Source: JBGTLU01 sp041743935
GTDB lineage: Bacteria > Bacteroidota > Bacteroidia > Sphingobacteriales > Sphingobacteriaceae
NCBI GenBank assembly: GCA_041743935.1
Contig: JBGTLU010000002.1
Span: 94,215-158,214 of the forward strand
Direction: 5' to 3'
Length of the DNA stretch: 64,000 nt
Numbering within the stretch: position 1 is the stretch's first letter; each line of letters opens with the position of its first letter. The position numbers and the translations under genes are program-made. The notes under the pieces are model-generated. The model saw only the letters and a list, made by a program, of their open reading frames with translations. It was not told where the DNA came from and did not search any database. Below are positions 25,453 to 33,444 of this stretch, one piece after another.

Positions 25453-26262
25453 TTATTTGAGGTAATTTATTTCAGGTTTTTTAGAACTAAAGAATAATAG
25501 ATATAATCCTAAAAGTACAAACGGAATACTTAACCACTGACCCATGTTTAATACCATGCTTTTCTCAAAATCTACCTGAATATCTTTATAGAATTCTATT
25601 AAAAATCTGAATGTAAATAGAAAAGTGAGAAATAATCCTGTTATCATTCCATCTTTTAATTTATGGACGTTTGAGTTATAAAATCTGTATAATATCCAAA
25701 ACAGTAATACACAAAAAAGGGCTTCATAAATTTGTGTTGGGTGGCGCGGAAGTTTTTCGGGGTCACTTAGAGGAAAGATAAATGCCCATGCAACTTCGGT
25801 AGGTTTGCCATATATTTCTGAATTAAATAAGTTCCCAATTCGAATAAACGCTCCGGTTAAGGCGGCTACTATTACTACTCTATCTACCACCCATAAATAG
25901 GATTTTTTGCTCACATTGTGTGTATAAAGCCACAAACCGGTTAAAATTCCGATAGCTGCACCATGACTTGCTAATCCGCCTTGCCAGATGTAAAGTATTT
26001 CGATGATATTCTTGGAATAATACTCCCAATCATAAAACAAACAATGTCCAATTCTGGCTCCAATTACAGTAGAAAGTACCATGTACATGGTGAGCTTGTC
26101 TAGCCATTCAATACTAATTCCTTCTTTGGTAAATATTTTTTGCATGACGATGTAACTGGCCACAAACCCTCCGGCAAAAAGTAATCCGTACCAACGCAGG
26201 GATAAGAAGCCAATTTCGAAAATTTCGGGAGATGCGGTCCAGTTTATTGCTAATGAAATCAT
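25453..26262 (-). CDS. lgt: Prolipoprotein diacylglyceryl transferase
   Basis: A 269-residue inner-membrane enzyme with seven helices. Family motifs: RWYGLLFAGGF (about 23), GARIGHCLFYD (about 68), GGLASHGAAIG (about 95), the Lgt signature region RIGNLFNSEIYGKPT (about 140), and HPTQIYEAL (about 175). It transfers diacylglycerol from phosphatidylglycerol to the lipobox cysteine of prelipoproteins, the first step in lipoprotein maturation. It is monocistronic in appearance, separated from the TonB receptor upstream by a hairpin. Confidence 0.96.
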   Translation of the reverse strand: MISLAINWTASPEIFEIGFLSLRWYGLLFAGGFVASYIVMQKIFTKEGISIEWLDKLTMYMVLSTVIGARIGHCLFYDWEYYSKNIIEILYIWQGGLASHGAAIGILTGLWLYTHNVSKKSYLWVVDRVVIVAALTGAFIRIGNLFNSEIYGKPTEVAWAFIFPLSDPEKLPRHPTQIYEALFCVLLFWILYRFYNSNVHKLKDGMITGLFLTFLFTFRFLIEFYKDIQVDFEKSMVLNMGQWLSIPFVLLGLYLLFFSSKKPEINYLK

Positions 26263-26287
26263 ATTTCAGGTATTTTGAACCGAAGGT

Positions 26288-26322
26288 ATAAAAAAATATT
26301 TCCGCAATATTGTAGGAATATT
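26288..26322 (-). terminator. Probable terminator after the TonB receptor
   Basis: On the reverse strand, AATATTCC and GGAAATATT form a stem with one bulge around a loop containing CAATATTG, followed by a run of T (the A-run at 26288-26296). It lies 30 bases after the receptor stop, before lgt. Confidence 0.45.
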
Positions 26323-26353
26323 ATTTTAATGGCGCGATCAGTTTTTTTGTTAT

Positions 26354-28579
26354 TTATCTGAGGCTGTATCTTACGCCTAAAAACCCTCTTATGCCTTGTA
26401 CAGGTGCATAATTATAATCGGGGTTAAAGGGCAAATCATTTGGGTTAGTTTTATCTAAGGTTTTATCGAAAGGGTCAAATGCTCTAAGAATTGGATTGTC
26501 GGGAATGAAATTCAATATGTTTTTTACTCCGCCAAACATTTCGAAACCACTTCTTAGTTTTTTGGTTAGTTGTATGTTTTGCAAACTAAACCAAGGGGAA
26601 TATTCTGGGCGAAAATCATTTTCAACGGTAACTAATCGCATGGGTCCAAAAATATTTCCGGTGTAATCTATGCTTAATCCTGCCGATTGTATGAGATAAC
26701 TTAACGCATAATTACCAGTAAATTTTGGGGCTGCAATAAGTTGTTCGCGTATTGTATTTTCTACTTGATACACATCCATTAACGTAAATCCGGCAAGGAT
26801 TTTCATTGCTGAAGATATAGTGTAATTGGTATTAAGGGAGATGCCTTTAGATATACTAAAACCATCTAAGTTATCATAGATAATTTGGGTGTCGTTGGTT
26901 TCAAAATCGCCGATGATGCGGTTACTGAAATAGGTGTAAAAAGCAGAAGCATCTAGATTTATAAAACCTGCACCTACAGGGATGAATTTTTGATAATTGA
27001 TGTTTGCATTATAAGAACGTTCTGGTTTTAAAGCATTGGCAATAAACACTTCACGTGCTCCGGTTAATGCCGAGTGATCTTCGGTAAATAAATTTACAAC
27101 TCGATATCCATTACCTAAACTCAGTCTCCATGTATTGTTCTTATTGGGACTGAATTTGTAATTAATACGAGGACTAAAAATGGATCCATGTTCAGAGTTG
27201 TAATCATATCTTAAACCCAAAAGGAGTTTATTTTTATCATTCAGACTGATTTCGTTTTGTACAAAGACCCCTGGCAGGTAAGTTACCGATGGCTTGTTTT
27301 GAAAATTTTCATCGGCTGTTGCAGGCGAATTATCATCATAAAACGTATAGCGCAATGCAGCACCTACTAAAATATCGTGCTTTTTGCCTACTTTTTTATC
27401 CCAAACTAATTGGCCAAAAGCTATTTTTTGGTTGGCTTTATATGGTGTAGTTCCATAAAAAGAATCTTGTTTGTGTTGATTTAAAGAATAACTAAAGTCT
27501 ATTTTTTCATTGGTTGGAAGTTGATAAATTCCTAATAATTCCCATCTGTTGGTAAAAATAGATTCTCCGTACACATCGCCAGATCCTCGCAAATTTTGGT
27601 TGAATTGCAATTCGCCACCAAACCTATCTTCTGTATAATACCTGAATGCTACATTGGCAATTCTGTTTTCTGCTCTTTGTACATTAAATTTGGTGAAAAT
27701 AGAAGCTCTTTTTTGTAAAGTAATATCTGTAAAGTTATCGTTATTTACATCTAACTTATTTGTAAAATTATAAACGTTTGTGCTTGCCAACGCATTAATT
27801 TTACTGCCTATTTTAAAAGTTAATCCCAAATCTGCATTTAAATCTTGTTGGCTGCCTCCAACAAATTCGGCAAAAACCTTAGGTGCATTCAAAGGACTTT
27901 TGGTAATAACATTAATAATACCTGCAACAGCTTCTGAACCATACAAAGTACTAGCTGGGCCTTTCACTATTTCAATCCGTTCTACCATACTATTAGGTAT
28001 ACCACTTAAACCATATACCGTTGATAGCGCACTTACTATTGGCATACCATCAATCATCACAAGAGTGTAGGGGCCTTCTAATCCATTGATATGAATATCA
28101 CCAGTATTACACACATTGCAATTTAATTGAGGTTGAACACCGTTTACAGCACTCAGCGCTTCAAAAATATTTGGTGTAGGGTTTTTGCGAAAAAATGCTG
28201 GGGTATACACTTCTACAGGCACAGAAGATTCTAGTTTTGATATTTCTTTCAAAGTACCGGTAACTACTACCTCGTTAAGTGTATTTTCTTTTGGGTTTAA
28301 GAAGATGGTAAGTTGGATATCTTTATTTCCTGATACATTAATTTTTCGCTCATAGGTATCAAATCCAACCAAAGTAACCAATAAAGTGTAACTACCTACA
28401 GGAATGTTTTGTAGGCTAAATTCTCCATTTTCTTTAGATATGGCACCAAAATTTGTTCCTTTTAACCCAATGCTACAAAATGGAATCGAGGTATTCCCAT
28501 CAGATATTTTACCACTAATACTGCCAGTTTGTGCAAAACAAAAAAATGGTAGCAATAAGAGTAGTAGTGTGTATTTCAT
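26354..28579 (-). CDS. TonB-dependent receptor with carboxypeptidase-regulatory-like N-terminal domain
   Basis: A 741-residue outer-membrane receptor. Signal peptide 1-16; a CarboxypepD_reg-like domain (about 18-105: GSISGKISDGNTSIPFCSIGLKGTN); the plug with VERIEIVKGPASTLYGSEAVAGIINVITKSP (about 200-230); then the barrel to the C-terminal RGFLGVRYSLR. The plug contains CNVCNTGDIHINGLEGPYT, with a CxxC pair that could bind a metal or form a disulfide. Together with an operator-like dyad of metal-regulator type upstream, this suggests uptake of a metal or metal chelate (inference). It is not paired with SusD, so it is not a glycan-type SusC. Confidence 0.88.
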   Translation of the reverse strand: MKYTLLLLLLPFFCFAQTGSISGKISDGNTSIPFCSIGLKGTNFGAISKENGEFSLQNIPVGSYTLLVTLVGFDTYERKINVSGNKDIQLTIFLNPKENTLNEVVVTGTLKEISKLESSVPVEVYTPAFFRKNPTPNIFEALSAVNGVQPQLNCNVCNTGDIHINGLEGPYTLVMIDGMPIVSALSTVYGLSGIPNSMVERIEIVKGPASTLYGSEAVAGIINVITKSPLNAPKVFAEFVGGSQQDLNADLGLTFKIGSKINALASTNVYNFTNKLDVNNDNFTDITLQKRASIFTKFNVQRAENRIANVAFRYYTEDRFGGELQFNQNLRGSGDVYGESIFTNRWELLGIYQLPTNEKIDFSYSLNQHKQDSFYGTTPYKANQKIAFGQLVWDKKVGKKHDILVGAALRYTFYDDNSPATADENFQNKPSVTYLPGVFVQNEISLNDKNKLLLGLRYDYNSEHGSIFSPRINYKFSPNKNNTWRLSLGNGYRVVNLFTEDHSALTGAREVFIANALKPERSYNANINYQKFIPVGAGFINLDASAFYTYFSNRIIGDFETNDTQIIYDNLDGFSISKGISLNTNYTISSAMKILAGFTLMDVYQVENTIREQLIAAPKFTGNYALSYLIQSAGLSIDYTGNIFGPMRLVTVENDFRPEYSPWFSLQNIQLTKKLRSGFEMFGGVKNILNFIPDNPILRAFDPFDKTLDKTNPNDLPFNPDYNYAPVQGIRGFLGVRYSLR

Positions 28580-28598
28580 TTGTCAAAAAATAATTAGA

Positions 28599-28606
28599 CA
28601 AATATA
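28599..28606 (-). promoter_or_regulatory. -7 box (TATATTTG) of the TonB receptor promoter
   Basis: On the reverse strand TATATTTG fits TAnnTTTG and lies 20 bases before the ATG. No clear TTG is found at -33; that position is beside the dyad at 28632-28657. Confidence 0.5.
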
Positions 28607-28631
28607 ATTATAAAATTAGAATGATATAATA

Positions 28632-28657
28632 TTATTTTTAGATTTATCTAAAAATAA
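28632..28657. promoter_or_regulatory. Operator-like 26-base perfect dyad upstream of the TonB receptor
   Basis: Twelve-base perfect arms (left arm TTATTTTTAGAT, right arm ATCTAAAAATAA) around a 2-base centre. The core TTTAG-N6-CTAAA resembles sites of DtxR/MntR-type metal-dependent repressors. It begins 25 bases upstream of the -7 box, next to the -33 region, where a bound repressor would block polymerase. The regulator is inferred, not seen. Confidence 0.45.
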
Positions 28658-28727
28658 AACAAATAGATATGTAATGTTTTTTGTTAAAACCAATTTATAT
28701 TAATGATAACGAATGAATATCGACTTC

Positions 28728-29570
28728 TTAAAGAAATATTTTAGAAGAAAAATTCATGGCTTCCTTAAAGGCAGCTTCATTAATTCCAGTTGTAATATTT
28801 TTATCAGCTAGGTAGTGTAAAATATTTTCGGTGGCTATGTTTCCTACTAAATCATCGTTTGCCATAGGGCAACCACCATATCCTTTTAATGCGGCATCAA
28901 ACCTACGGCAACCTGCTTGCCAAGCAGCATTTATTTTTTCTTCCCAATTATATGGATGAGAATGCAAATGAACACCCCATTCTATTGAGGGGTAAGTGGC
29001 ATTGAGGGATGTGAAGAGGTAAGTTATGTTCTCGGGATTTGAAACTCCAACGGTATCGGCCAAAGACAAGATTTTCACATCTAACTGGTGTAATTTATCC
29101 GCCCATTGAGCAACAATTTCTGCATTCCAAGGGTCCCCATAAGGATTGCCAAATCCCATTGAAAGATAAACTACAGCTTTTTTATTCTTTTTAGAACAAA
29201 TATCCTGAATCTGTTCAACGTTTTTAAGTGAATCTAAAATGGATGAATTGGTATTGCGTTGTTGGAAAGTCTCCGAAACTGAAAAAGGAAATCCTAAGTA
29301 CGTAATTTCTTCGTGTTGTGCTGCTTCTTCTGCTCCACGCACATTTGCAACAATAGCCAATAATTTTGTGTCGTTTGTAAGTTCCAATCCGGCTAAAACT
29401 TCTTTCGTATCTCTTAATTGAGGAATTGCCTTTGCAGAAACAAAGCTGCCAAAGTCGATGGTATCAAACCCACATTTTAATAATAAATTGATGTAAGCAA
29501 TTTTAAGTTCTGTAGGTACAAAATCATGCAAACCTTGCATAGCATCTCTGGGGCACTCAATTAATTTCAT
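28728..29570 (-). CDS. Hydroxymethylglutaryl-CoA lyase
   Basis: A 280-residue TIM-barrel enzyme of the HMGL-like family. Catalytic features: ECPRDAMQG (Arg-Asp pair, residues 4-12), FGSFVS, the metal histidines in GVHLHSHPYNW (about 200), and the active-site loop GYGGCPMAND with its cysteine (about 230). It cleaves HMG-CoA to acetyl-CoA and acetoacetate in leucine breakdown. PRDA replaces the more common PRDG in the first motif. It is 6 bases downstream of rnhA on the same strand and probably co-transcribed with it. Confidence 0.88.
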   Translation of the reverse strand: MKLIECPRDAMQGLHDFVPTELKIAYINLLLKCGFDTIDFGSFVSAKAIPQLRDTKEVLAGLELTNDTKLLAIVANVRGAEEAAQHEEITYLGFPFSVSETFQQRNTNSSILDSLKNVEQIQDICSKKNKKAVVYLSMGFGNPYGDPWNAEIVAQWADKLHQLDVKILSLADTVGVSNPENITYLFTSLNATYPSIEWGVHLHSHPYNWEEKINAAWQAGCRRFDAALKGYGGCPMANDDLVGNIATENILHYLADKNITTGINEAAFKEAMNFSSKIFL

Positions 29571-29576
29571 GTTATT

Positions 29577-30038
29577 TCAATTGTTTATTTTTTCTGCCAG
29601 CTCATATACAGAGTCTATCTTCAATTTTCCTTTACTTGCCATAACTGCTAAGGTATCACACCTTTCGTTTTCCGGGTGACCGGCATGGCCTTTAATCCAC
29701 TTAAATTTTACTTTATGTAATTTATAAACTTGCAAGAAACGTTCCCACAGATCCGCATTTTTTTTGTCTTTATATCCTTTTTTCTGCCATCCAAATACCC
29801 AAGCTTTTTCAACTGCATCTACCACGTACTTAGAATCTGAATAAATTATAACTTCTTGATTTAGATTTTTGAGAGCCTCTAACCCAATAATTACAGCCAA
29901 TAATTCCATTCTGTTATTGGTGGTAAGTCTATAGCCTTCAGATATTTCTTTGTAATGTTTACCAGATTTAAGTATGGTGCCATAACCACCCGGCCCAGGA
30001 TTTCCTTGTGAAGCACCATCGGTGAAAATTTCAATCAT
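29577..30038 (-). CDS. rnhA: Ribonuclease HI
   Basis: A 153-residue RNase H. The four acidic catalytic residues are visible in IFTDGASQGNPGPGG, NNRMELLAVI, IYSDSKYVVDAV and HPENERCDTLAV; the basic handle FGWQKKGYKDKKNADLW is present. It degrades the RNA strand of RNA-DNA hybrids such as R-loops and primers. The length is standard. It is followed closely by the HMG-CoA lyase gene. Confidence 0.96.
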   Translation of the reverse strand: MIEIFTDGASQGNPGPGGYGTILKSGKHYKEISEGYRLTTNNRMELLAVIIGLEALKNLNQEVIIYSDSKYVVDAVEKAWVFGWQKKGYKDKKNADLWERFLQVYKLHKVKFKWIKGHAGHPENERCDTLAVMASKGKLKIDSVYELAEKINN

Positions 30039-30067
30039 CCTCCAAAAATATAAATTTAGCTTTGCTG

Positions 30068-30098
30068 TTGTTGTAATGACTTAAGAATATTATTTTTG
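30068..30098 (+). promoter_or_regulatory. tRNA-His promoter (TTG-N20/N17-TATTTTTG)
   Basis: TATTTTTG at 30091-30098 with TTG at 30068-30070 (20-base spacer) or 30071-30073 (17-base spacer). The expected start near 30105 gives about 21 bases of 5' leader before the tRNA. Confidence 0.6.
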
Positions 30099-30125
30099 CA
30101 GTCCGTTTCAAATAAATTATTTCAC

Positions 30126-30203
30126 GGAGATTGTAGCTCAGTTGGTTAGAGCGCCTGATTGTGGTTCAGGAGGTCGCGGGTTCGAGCCCCGTCTTTCTCC
30201 CCA
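30126..30203 (+). tRNA. tRNA-His (anticodon GTG)
   Basis: The cloverleaf folds by eye: D stem GCTC/GAGC, anticodon stem CCTGA/TCAGG with loop TTGTGGT (anticodon GTG), T stem GCGGG/CCCGT with loop TTCGAGC. The extra 5' G (30126) faces discriminator C (30200), the hallmark of tRNA-His, and CCA is encoded (30201-30203). The acceptor stem GAGATTG/CTTTCTC has two adjacent T-T mismatches (positions 5:68 and 6:67), which is odd. Confidence 0.93.
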
Positions 30204-30205
30204 AG

Positions 30206-30240
30206 AAGAAATGCCCCCGTTTGGAGGCATTTCTTGTTTA
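30206..30240. terminator. Terminator after tRNA-His
   Basis: Inverted repeat AAGAAATGCC (30206-30215) and GGCATTTCTT (30226-30235) with a 10-base loop, then TGTTTA. It lies between tRNA-His and the convergent thioredoxin-like gene and may serve both. Confidence 0.6.
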
Positions 30241-30248
30241 GGAAGGAT

Positions 30249-30839
30249 TTAATTTTTAGTTAGCTTCGATTTTTTATACACATCCCATTTTGTGGTTTTG
30301 TATATATCCTTACCATAAAATTCCAAAATATCTGCCATTGCATCTGCAGAAACATACCCAGGTATTCTATCAATAAACTCAAAGTTTTCATCCAAAATAA
30401 TAGTGGAAGGATAAGATAATTCTCCTCCGGTTAGTGCGATTGCAATTTCATGCGTTTTGTATTGCGCCATATATTTAAATTCTCTTTCCATAAATAACAC
30501 CGTTCCCTTTTGCTCAGCATTAAATTTAATTGGGTAAAAATCATTATTTACAGATGCAATAATTCGCTTATCGGTGAAAGTTTCTTTATCCATTTTTTTG
30601 CACCAACCACACCAATCGGTATATAAGCTAACCAGTATTTTTTTCTTATTTGTTTTAGAAAGGGCTTCTGTTTTGGTAAAATCATTCCAATTCACAGTGT
30701 TAAAGTTGCTATCTACAGATGCACGTTCTTCAGAAATAAAGGCTGTGCTTTGTAAATTTTTTGGTGCAAATGAAACGGTGATAAACATCATTAATGTTAT
30801 ACCAATATAATAGTTATAATTTCTTGCTAATTTCTTCAT
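30249..30839 (-). CDS. Exported thioredoxin-fold protein
   Basis: A 196-residue protein with an N-terminal signal or anchor (residues 10-25, YYIGITLMMFITVSFA). The thioredoxin-like domain has ILVSLYTDWCGWCKKMDKETF, so the redox motif is WCGWCK (about residue 75), and a cis-proline region SYPSTIILDENF. The C-terminus (GKDIYKTTKWDVYKKS) is less typical. It is probably a periplasmic thiol-disulfide reductase of the DsbD-gamma/thioredoxin_7 type. There is no same-strand partner of clear function. Confidence 0.8.
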   Translation of the reverse strand: MKKLARNYNYYIGITLMMFITVSFAPKNLQSTAFISEERASVDSNFNTVNWNDFTKTEALSKTNKKKILVSLYTDWCGWCKKMDKETFTDKRIIASVNNDFYPIKFNAEQKGTVLFMEREFKYMAQYKTHEIAIALTGGELSYPSTIILDENFEFIDRIPGYVSADAMADILEFYGKDIYKTTKWDVYKKSKLTKN

Positions 30840-30901
30840 GATTAATTTAAAGTAATTTGGATTGGATATAAATAAATGAAACTTCTATCGAATTATTTTC
30901 G

Positions 30902-30982
30902 TACATTTGTATTGCCCAATCAAGGGCATGTTTTTCATAGGTAGATGTAGGGTCGATTAAGAAATTAATCGGCCCTTTTTTG
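30902..30982 (+). ncRNA. Candidate small RNA with GAAA-tetraloop terminator hairpin
   Basis: TACATTTG (30902-30909) fits the TAnnTTTG box. The expected start is near 30915, and about 35 bases later an 11-base-pair stem (GGGTCGATTAA 30950-30960 / TTAATCGGCCC 30965-30975) closes on a GAAA tetraloop and is followed by T6 (30976-30981). One pair is G-U when read as plus-strand RNA but A-C on the other strand, so the hairpin is directional. No plus-strand gene lies upstream for it to terminate. There is no TTG at -33. A 52-61 residue frame on the reverse strand also spans the region, so this remains a candidate. Confidence 0.4.
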
Positions 30983-31023
30983 TTTAAAACATCTTTATAT
31001 TTCATTTGTAGTACATTTACGAT

Positions 31024-31593
31024 ATGAGTCACAAAATAGTTGTTGCGGTTACCGGCGCCAGTGGAGCCATCTATGCCAAAGTGTTATTAGACAAATTAAC
31101 ACAATTATCTGACCAAATAGATGAAATTGGCTTAGTGATGTCTGATAATGCTCAGGAAGTATGGAAATTTGAGTTAGGTAATAATCATTTCGAGAATTAT
31201 CCATCCATAAAACGATACAACAAACATGATTTTAATGCGCCCTTTGCATCTGGTTCGGCTAAGTTTAACAGCATGATTATAGTACCATGTTCGATGGGCA
31301 CTTTAGGGAGAATTGCATCCGGAGTTTCTGATGATTTAATTACTCGTGCTGCCGATGTGATGTTAAAAGAGAGACGTAAACTGATTGTTTTGGTTAGAGA
31401 ATCTCCTTATAATTTAATCCACATAAATAACATGAAAACGGTAGCGGAGGCTGGAGGCATCATTTGCCCGGCAACTCCTTCGTTTTATAGCTTACCAAAA
31501 AACTTCGATGAACTTGCACTTACTGTTGTAAACAGAGTGATAGATTTAGTTGGATTAGAAAGTACTAGCTATCAATGGGGTGAGAATCAATAA
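31024..31593 (+). CDS. ubiX: UbiX-family flavin prenyltransferase
   Basis: A 189-residue flavoprotein. It has VAVTGASGAIYAKVLLDKL (about 6-24, FMN site), IVPCSMGTLGRIASGVSDDLITRAADVMLKERRKLIVLVRESP (about 90-132) and HINNMKTVAEAGGIICPATPSFY. UbiX enzymes make prenylated FMN, the cofactor of UbiD decarboxylases. No ubiD is in view. With a futalosine-pathway gene at the right edge, a link to menaquinone synthesis is possible (inference). Confidence 0.9.
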   Translation: MSHKIVVAVTGASGAIYAKVLLDKLTQLSDQIDEIGLVMSDNAQEVWKFELGNNHFENYPSIKRYNKHDFNAPFASGSAKFNSMIIVPCSMGTLGRIASGVSDDLITRAADVMLKERRKLIVLVRESPYNLIHINNMKTVAEAGGIICPATPSFYSLPKNFDELALTVVNRVIDLVGLESTSYQWGENQ

Positions 31594-31608
31594 ATCAACC
31601 TAAAATTT

Positions 31609-31616
31609 TATCTTTG
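31609..31616 (+). promoter_or_regulatory. Possible mtaB promoter box (TATCTTTG) giving a leaderless message
   Basis: TATCTTTG followed by CAG lies 7 bases before the mtaB ATG at 31624. If used, transcription would begin at or next to the start codon. No TTG is seen at -33. Confidence 0.4.
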
Positions 31617-31623
31617 CAGCCTC

Positions 31624-32952
31624 ATGCAATTAACAAAAACGGTTAGTATGTACACCTTGGGCTGTAAGCTCAACTATTCTGAAACTTCTACCATGGGTAG
31701 ATTATTTTCTGATAGAGGTTATACTATCATCCCTTTTGAGAAAGGTGCCGATGTGTATGTAATAAACACTTGTTCGGTTACAGATAATGCCGACAAAAAA
31801 TGTCGTAAAGTTGTAAAAGAAGCGCTAAAACATTCGCCAAATGCTTATGTGGTGGTGGTTGGTTGCTATGCCCAACTAAAACCAAGAGAAATTGCTGAAA
31901 TACCAGGCGTAGATATGGTGCTAGGTGCAGCAGAAAAGTTTAATATGTTAGATTATATCGAAGATTTAACAAAAAATCCAAAACCCATCATACATCATTC
32001 ACCAGTGGAGGAAGCTAATCGTTTTATAGCATCCTATTCTTTTGGCGACAGAACCAGAACTTTTTTAAAAGTCCAAGATGGATGTGACTATTCTTGCACT
32101 TTTTGTACCATACCTCAGGCACGAGGTGCTAGCAGAAGTGATACCATCCGCAACATTGTGCTACAAGCGGAACTAATTTCTAAAACCGGTATAAAAGAAA
32201 TCGTATTAACGGGAGTAAATATTGGAGATTATGGAATTATAGAAGGGATAAGAACTGAACGATTTTTGAATTTATTAGAAGCTTTAGACAAAGTAGAAGG
32301 AATAAATCGCTTTCGAATATCATCTATAGAGCCCAATCTGTTGAATGATGATATCATAGAGTTTGTATCCAATTCAAAGAGATTTGTGCCACATTTTCAT
32401 TTACCACTTCAATCCGGAAGCAATAAAATACTTTCGCAAATGCGTAGGAGGTACAAACGAGAACTGTATACAGACCGTGTTAACAAAATTAAAGCACTGA
32501 TGCCTGATGCTTGCATAGGAGTGGATGTAATTGTTGGATTTCCGGGCGAAACAAAGGATGATTTTTTGGATACGTACCAATTTATAAACGAGCTTGATAT
32601 TTCTTATTTGCATGTTTTTACGTATTCAGAAAGAGCCAATACTCACGCAGTAACATTATCCGGTGTGGTTCCTTTGAATCAACGGGCAGAGCGCAGTAAA
32701 ATGCTTCATATTTTGAGTGAAAAAAAGAGAAGATTTTTCTACGAAAGTCAGTTAGGTAAGCAGGCCGAAGTACTATTTGAGGCTGATCAAAAGGAAGGTA
32801 TAATGCATGGTTTTACAAAAAATTATGTAAAAGTTGAAGCTAAATATGATCCTGTTTTGGTAAACGAATTAAGGGAGATTCAACTTGATTACATTTCAGC
32901 TAGTGGTAATGTAACCATCAGCGAATCAGCAGAAATATTGCTACATTCTTAA
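31624..32952 (+). CDS. mtaB: tRNA t6A37 methylthiotransferase MtaB
   Basis: A 442-residue radical-SAM enzyme. The N-terminal UPF0004 domain has cysteines in YTLGCKLNYSE, INTCSVTDNADKKC and VVGCYAQLKP; the radical-SAM cluster is C154-x3-C158-x2-C161 (CDYSCTFCTIPQARG); a TRAM-like end follows. TLGCKLNYSE and TIPQARG are typical of MtaB rather than MiaB or RimO. It converts t6A37 to ms2t6A37 in ANN-decoding tRNAs, using as substrate the product of the TsaC pathway. It is 3 bases upstream of the gtrA gene. Confidence 0.94.
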   Translation: MQLTKTVSMYTLGCKLNYSETSTMGRLFSDRGYTIIPFEKGADVYVINTCSVTDNADKKCRKVVKEALKHSPNAYVVVVGCYAQLKPREIAEIPGVDMVLGAAEKFNMLDYIEDLTKNPKPIIHHSPVEEANRFIASYSFGDRTRTFLKVQDGCDYSCTFCTIPQARGASRSDTIRNIVLQAELISKTGIKEIVLTGVNIGDYGIIEGIRTERFLNLLEALDKVEGINRFRISSIEPNLLNDDIIEFVSNSKRFVPHFHLPLQSGSNKILSQMRRRYKRELYTDRVNKIKALMPDACIGVDVIVGFPGETKDDFLDTYQFINELDISYLHVFTYSERANTHAVTLSGVVPLNQRAERSKMLHILSEKKRRFFYESQLGKQAEVLFEADQKEGIMHGFTKNYVKVEAKYDPVLVNELREIQLDYISASGNVTISESAEILLHS

Positions 32953-32955
32953 TGT

Positions 32956-33444
32956 ATGGCTCAGGGTAAAAGAAGAAAAAAAGCGTTAGCATTATCCAAA
33001 AAAGCGATGAACTATCGCATAGTCCGATTTTTAGTATCAGGTGGCATAGCAACAGGTGTTGATATTGTAGCGTATTACATTACCTTATTTTATATTTTAG
33101 AGCAAAGAGATCTGCCAATATTTAACAGCCTTATATCGGCACCAGTTGCATCCCTTTGTATTTCGTATAGTTGTGGATTTATAACCAGTTTTCTGATTAA
33201 TAAATTCTTTGTGTTTACAACTTCTACTATGAGAACCAGAATACAGCTCATCCGATTTACCGTTGTAGCTGCATTAGCATTTGTTGGTCATTATTTAGCA
33301 CTGAAATTTTTCGTAGAATTTGTTCAAATAGATCCATTGTCATCAAGGATTTTGGCCGTTATTATTGTAGCATTTTTAAACTATCAGTTACACAAGTTCT
33401 TTACTTTTAAAGTTAAAAATATCCAGTCTAATGAAACCGCTTAG
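32956..33444 (+). CDS. GtrA-family membrane protein
   Basis: A 162-residue protein with four hydrophobic helices. The N-terminus is strongly basic (GKRRKKALALSKKAMNYR), followed by IVRFLVSGGIATGVDIVAYY, CGFITSFLINKFFVF and FLNYQLHKFFTF, matching GtrA. Family members are thought to flip lipid-linked sugars in surface polysaccharide synthesis. It lies between mtaB and the IMPase gene in one operon and overlaps the latter by 14 bases. Confidence 0.86.
   Translation: MAQGKRRKKALALSKKAMNYRIVRFLVSGGIATGVDIVAYYITLFYILEQRDLPIFNSLISAPVASLCISYSCGFITSFLINKFFVFTTSTMRTRIQLIRFTVVAALAFVGHYLALKFFVEFVQIDPLSSRILAVIIVAFLNYQLHKFFTFKVKNIQSNETA

Noticed and set aside
30847..31032. Reverse-strand frame of 52-61 residues upstream of the thioredoxin-like gene (reads like KDVLNKKGPINFLIDPTSTY)
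   Set aside because: The composition is plausible, but the region carries a directional plus-strand terminator-like hairpin and promoter box, and the frame overlaps the ubiX start. Kept only as the competing explanation for the candidate small RNA.
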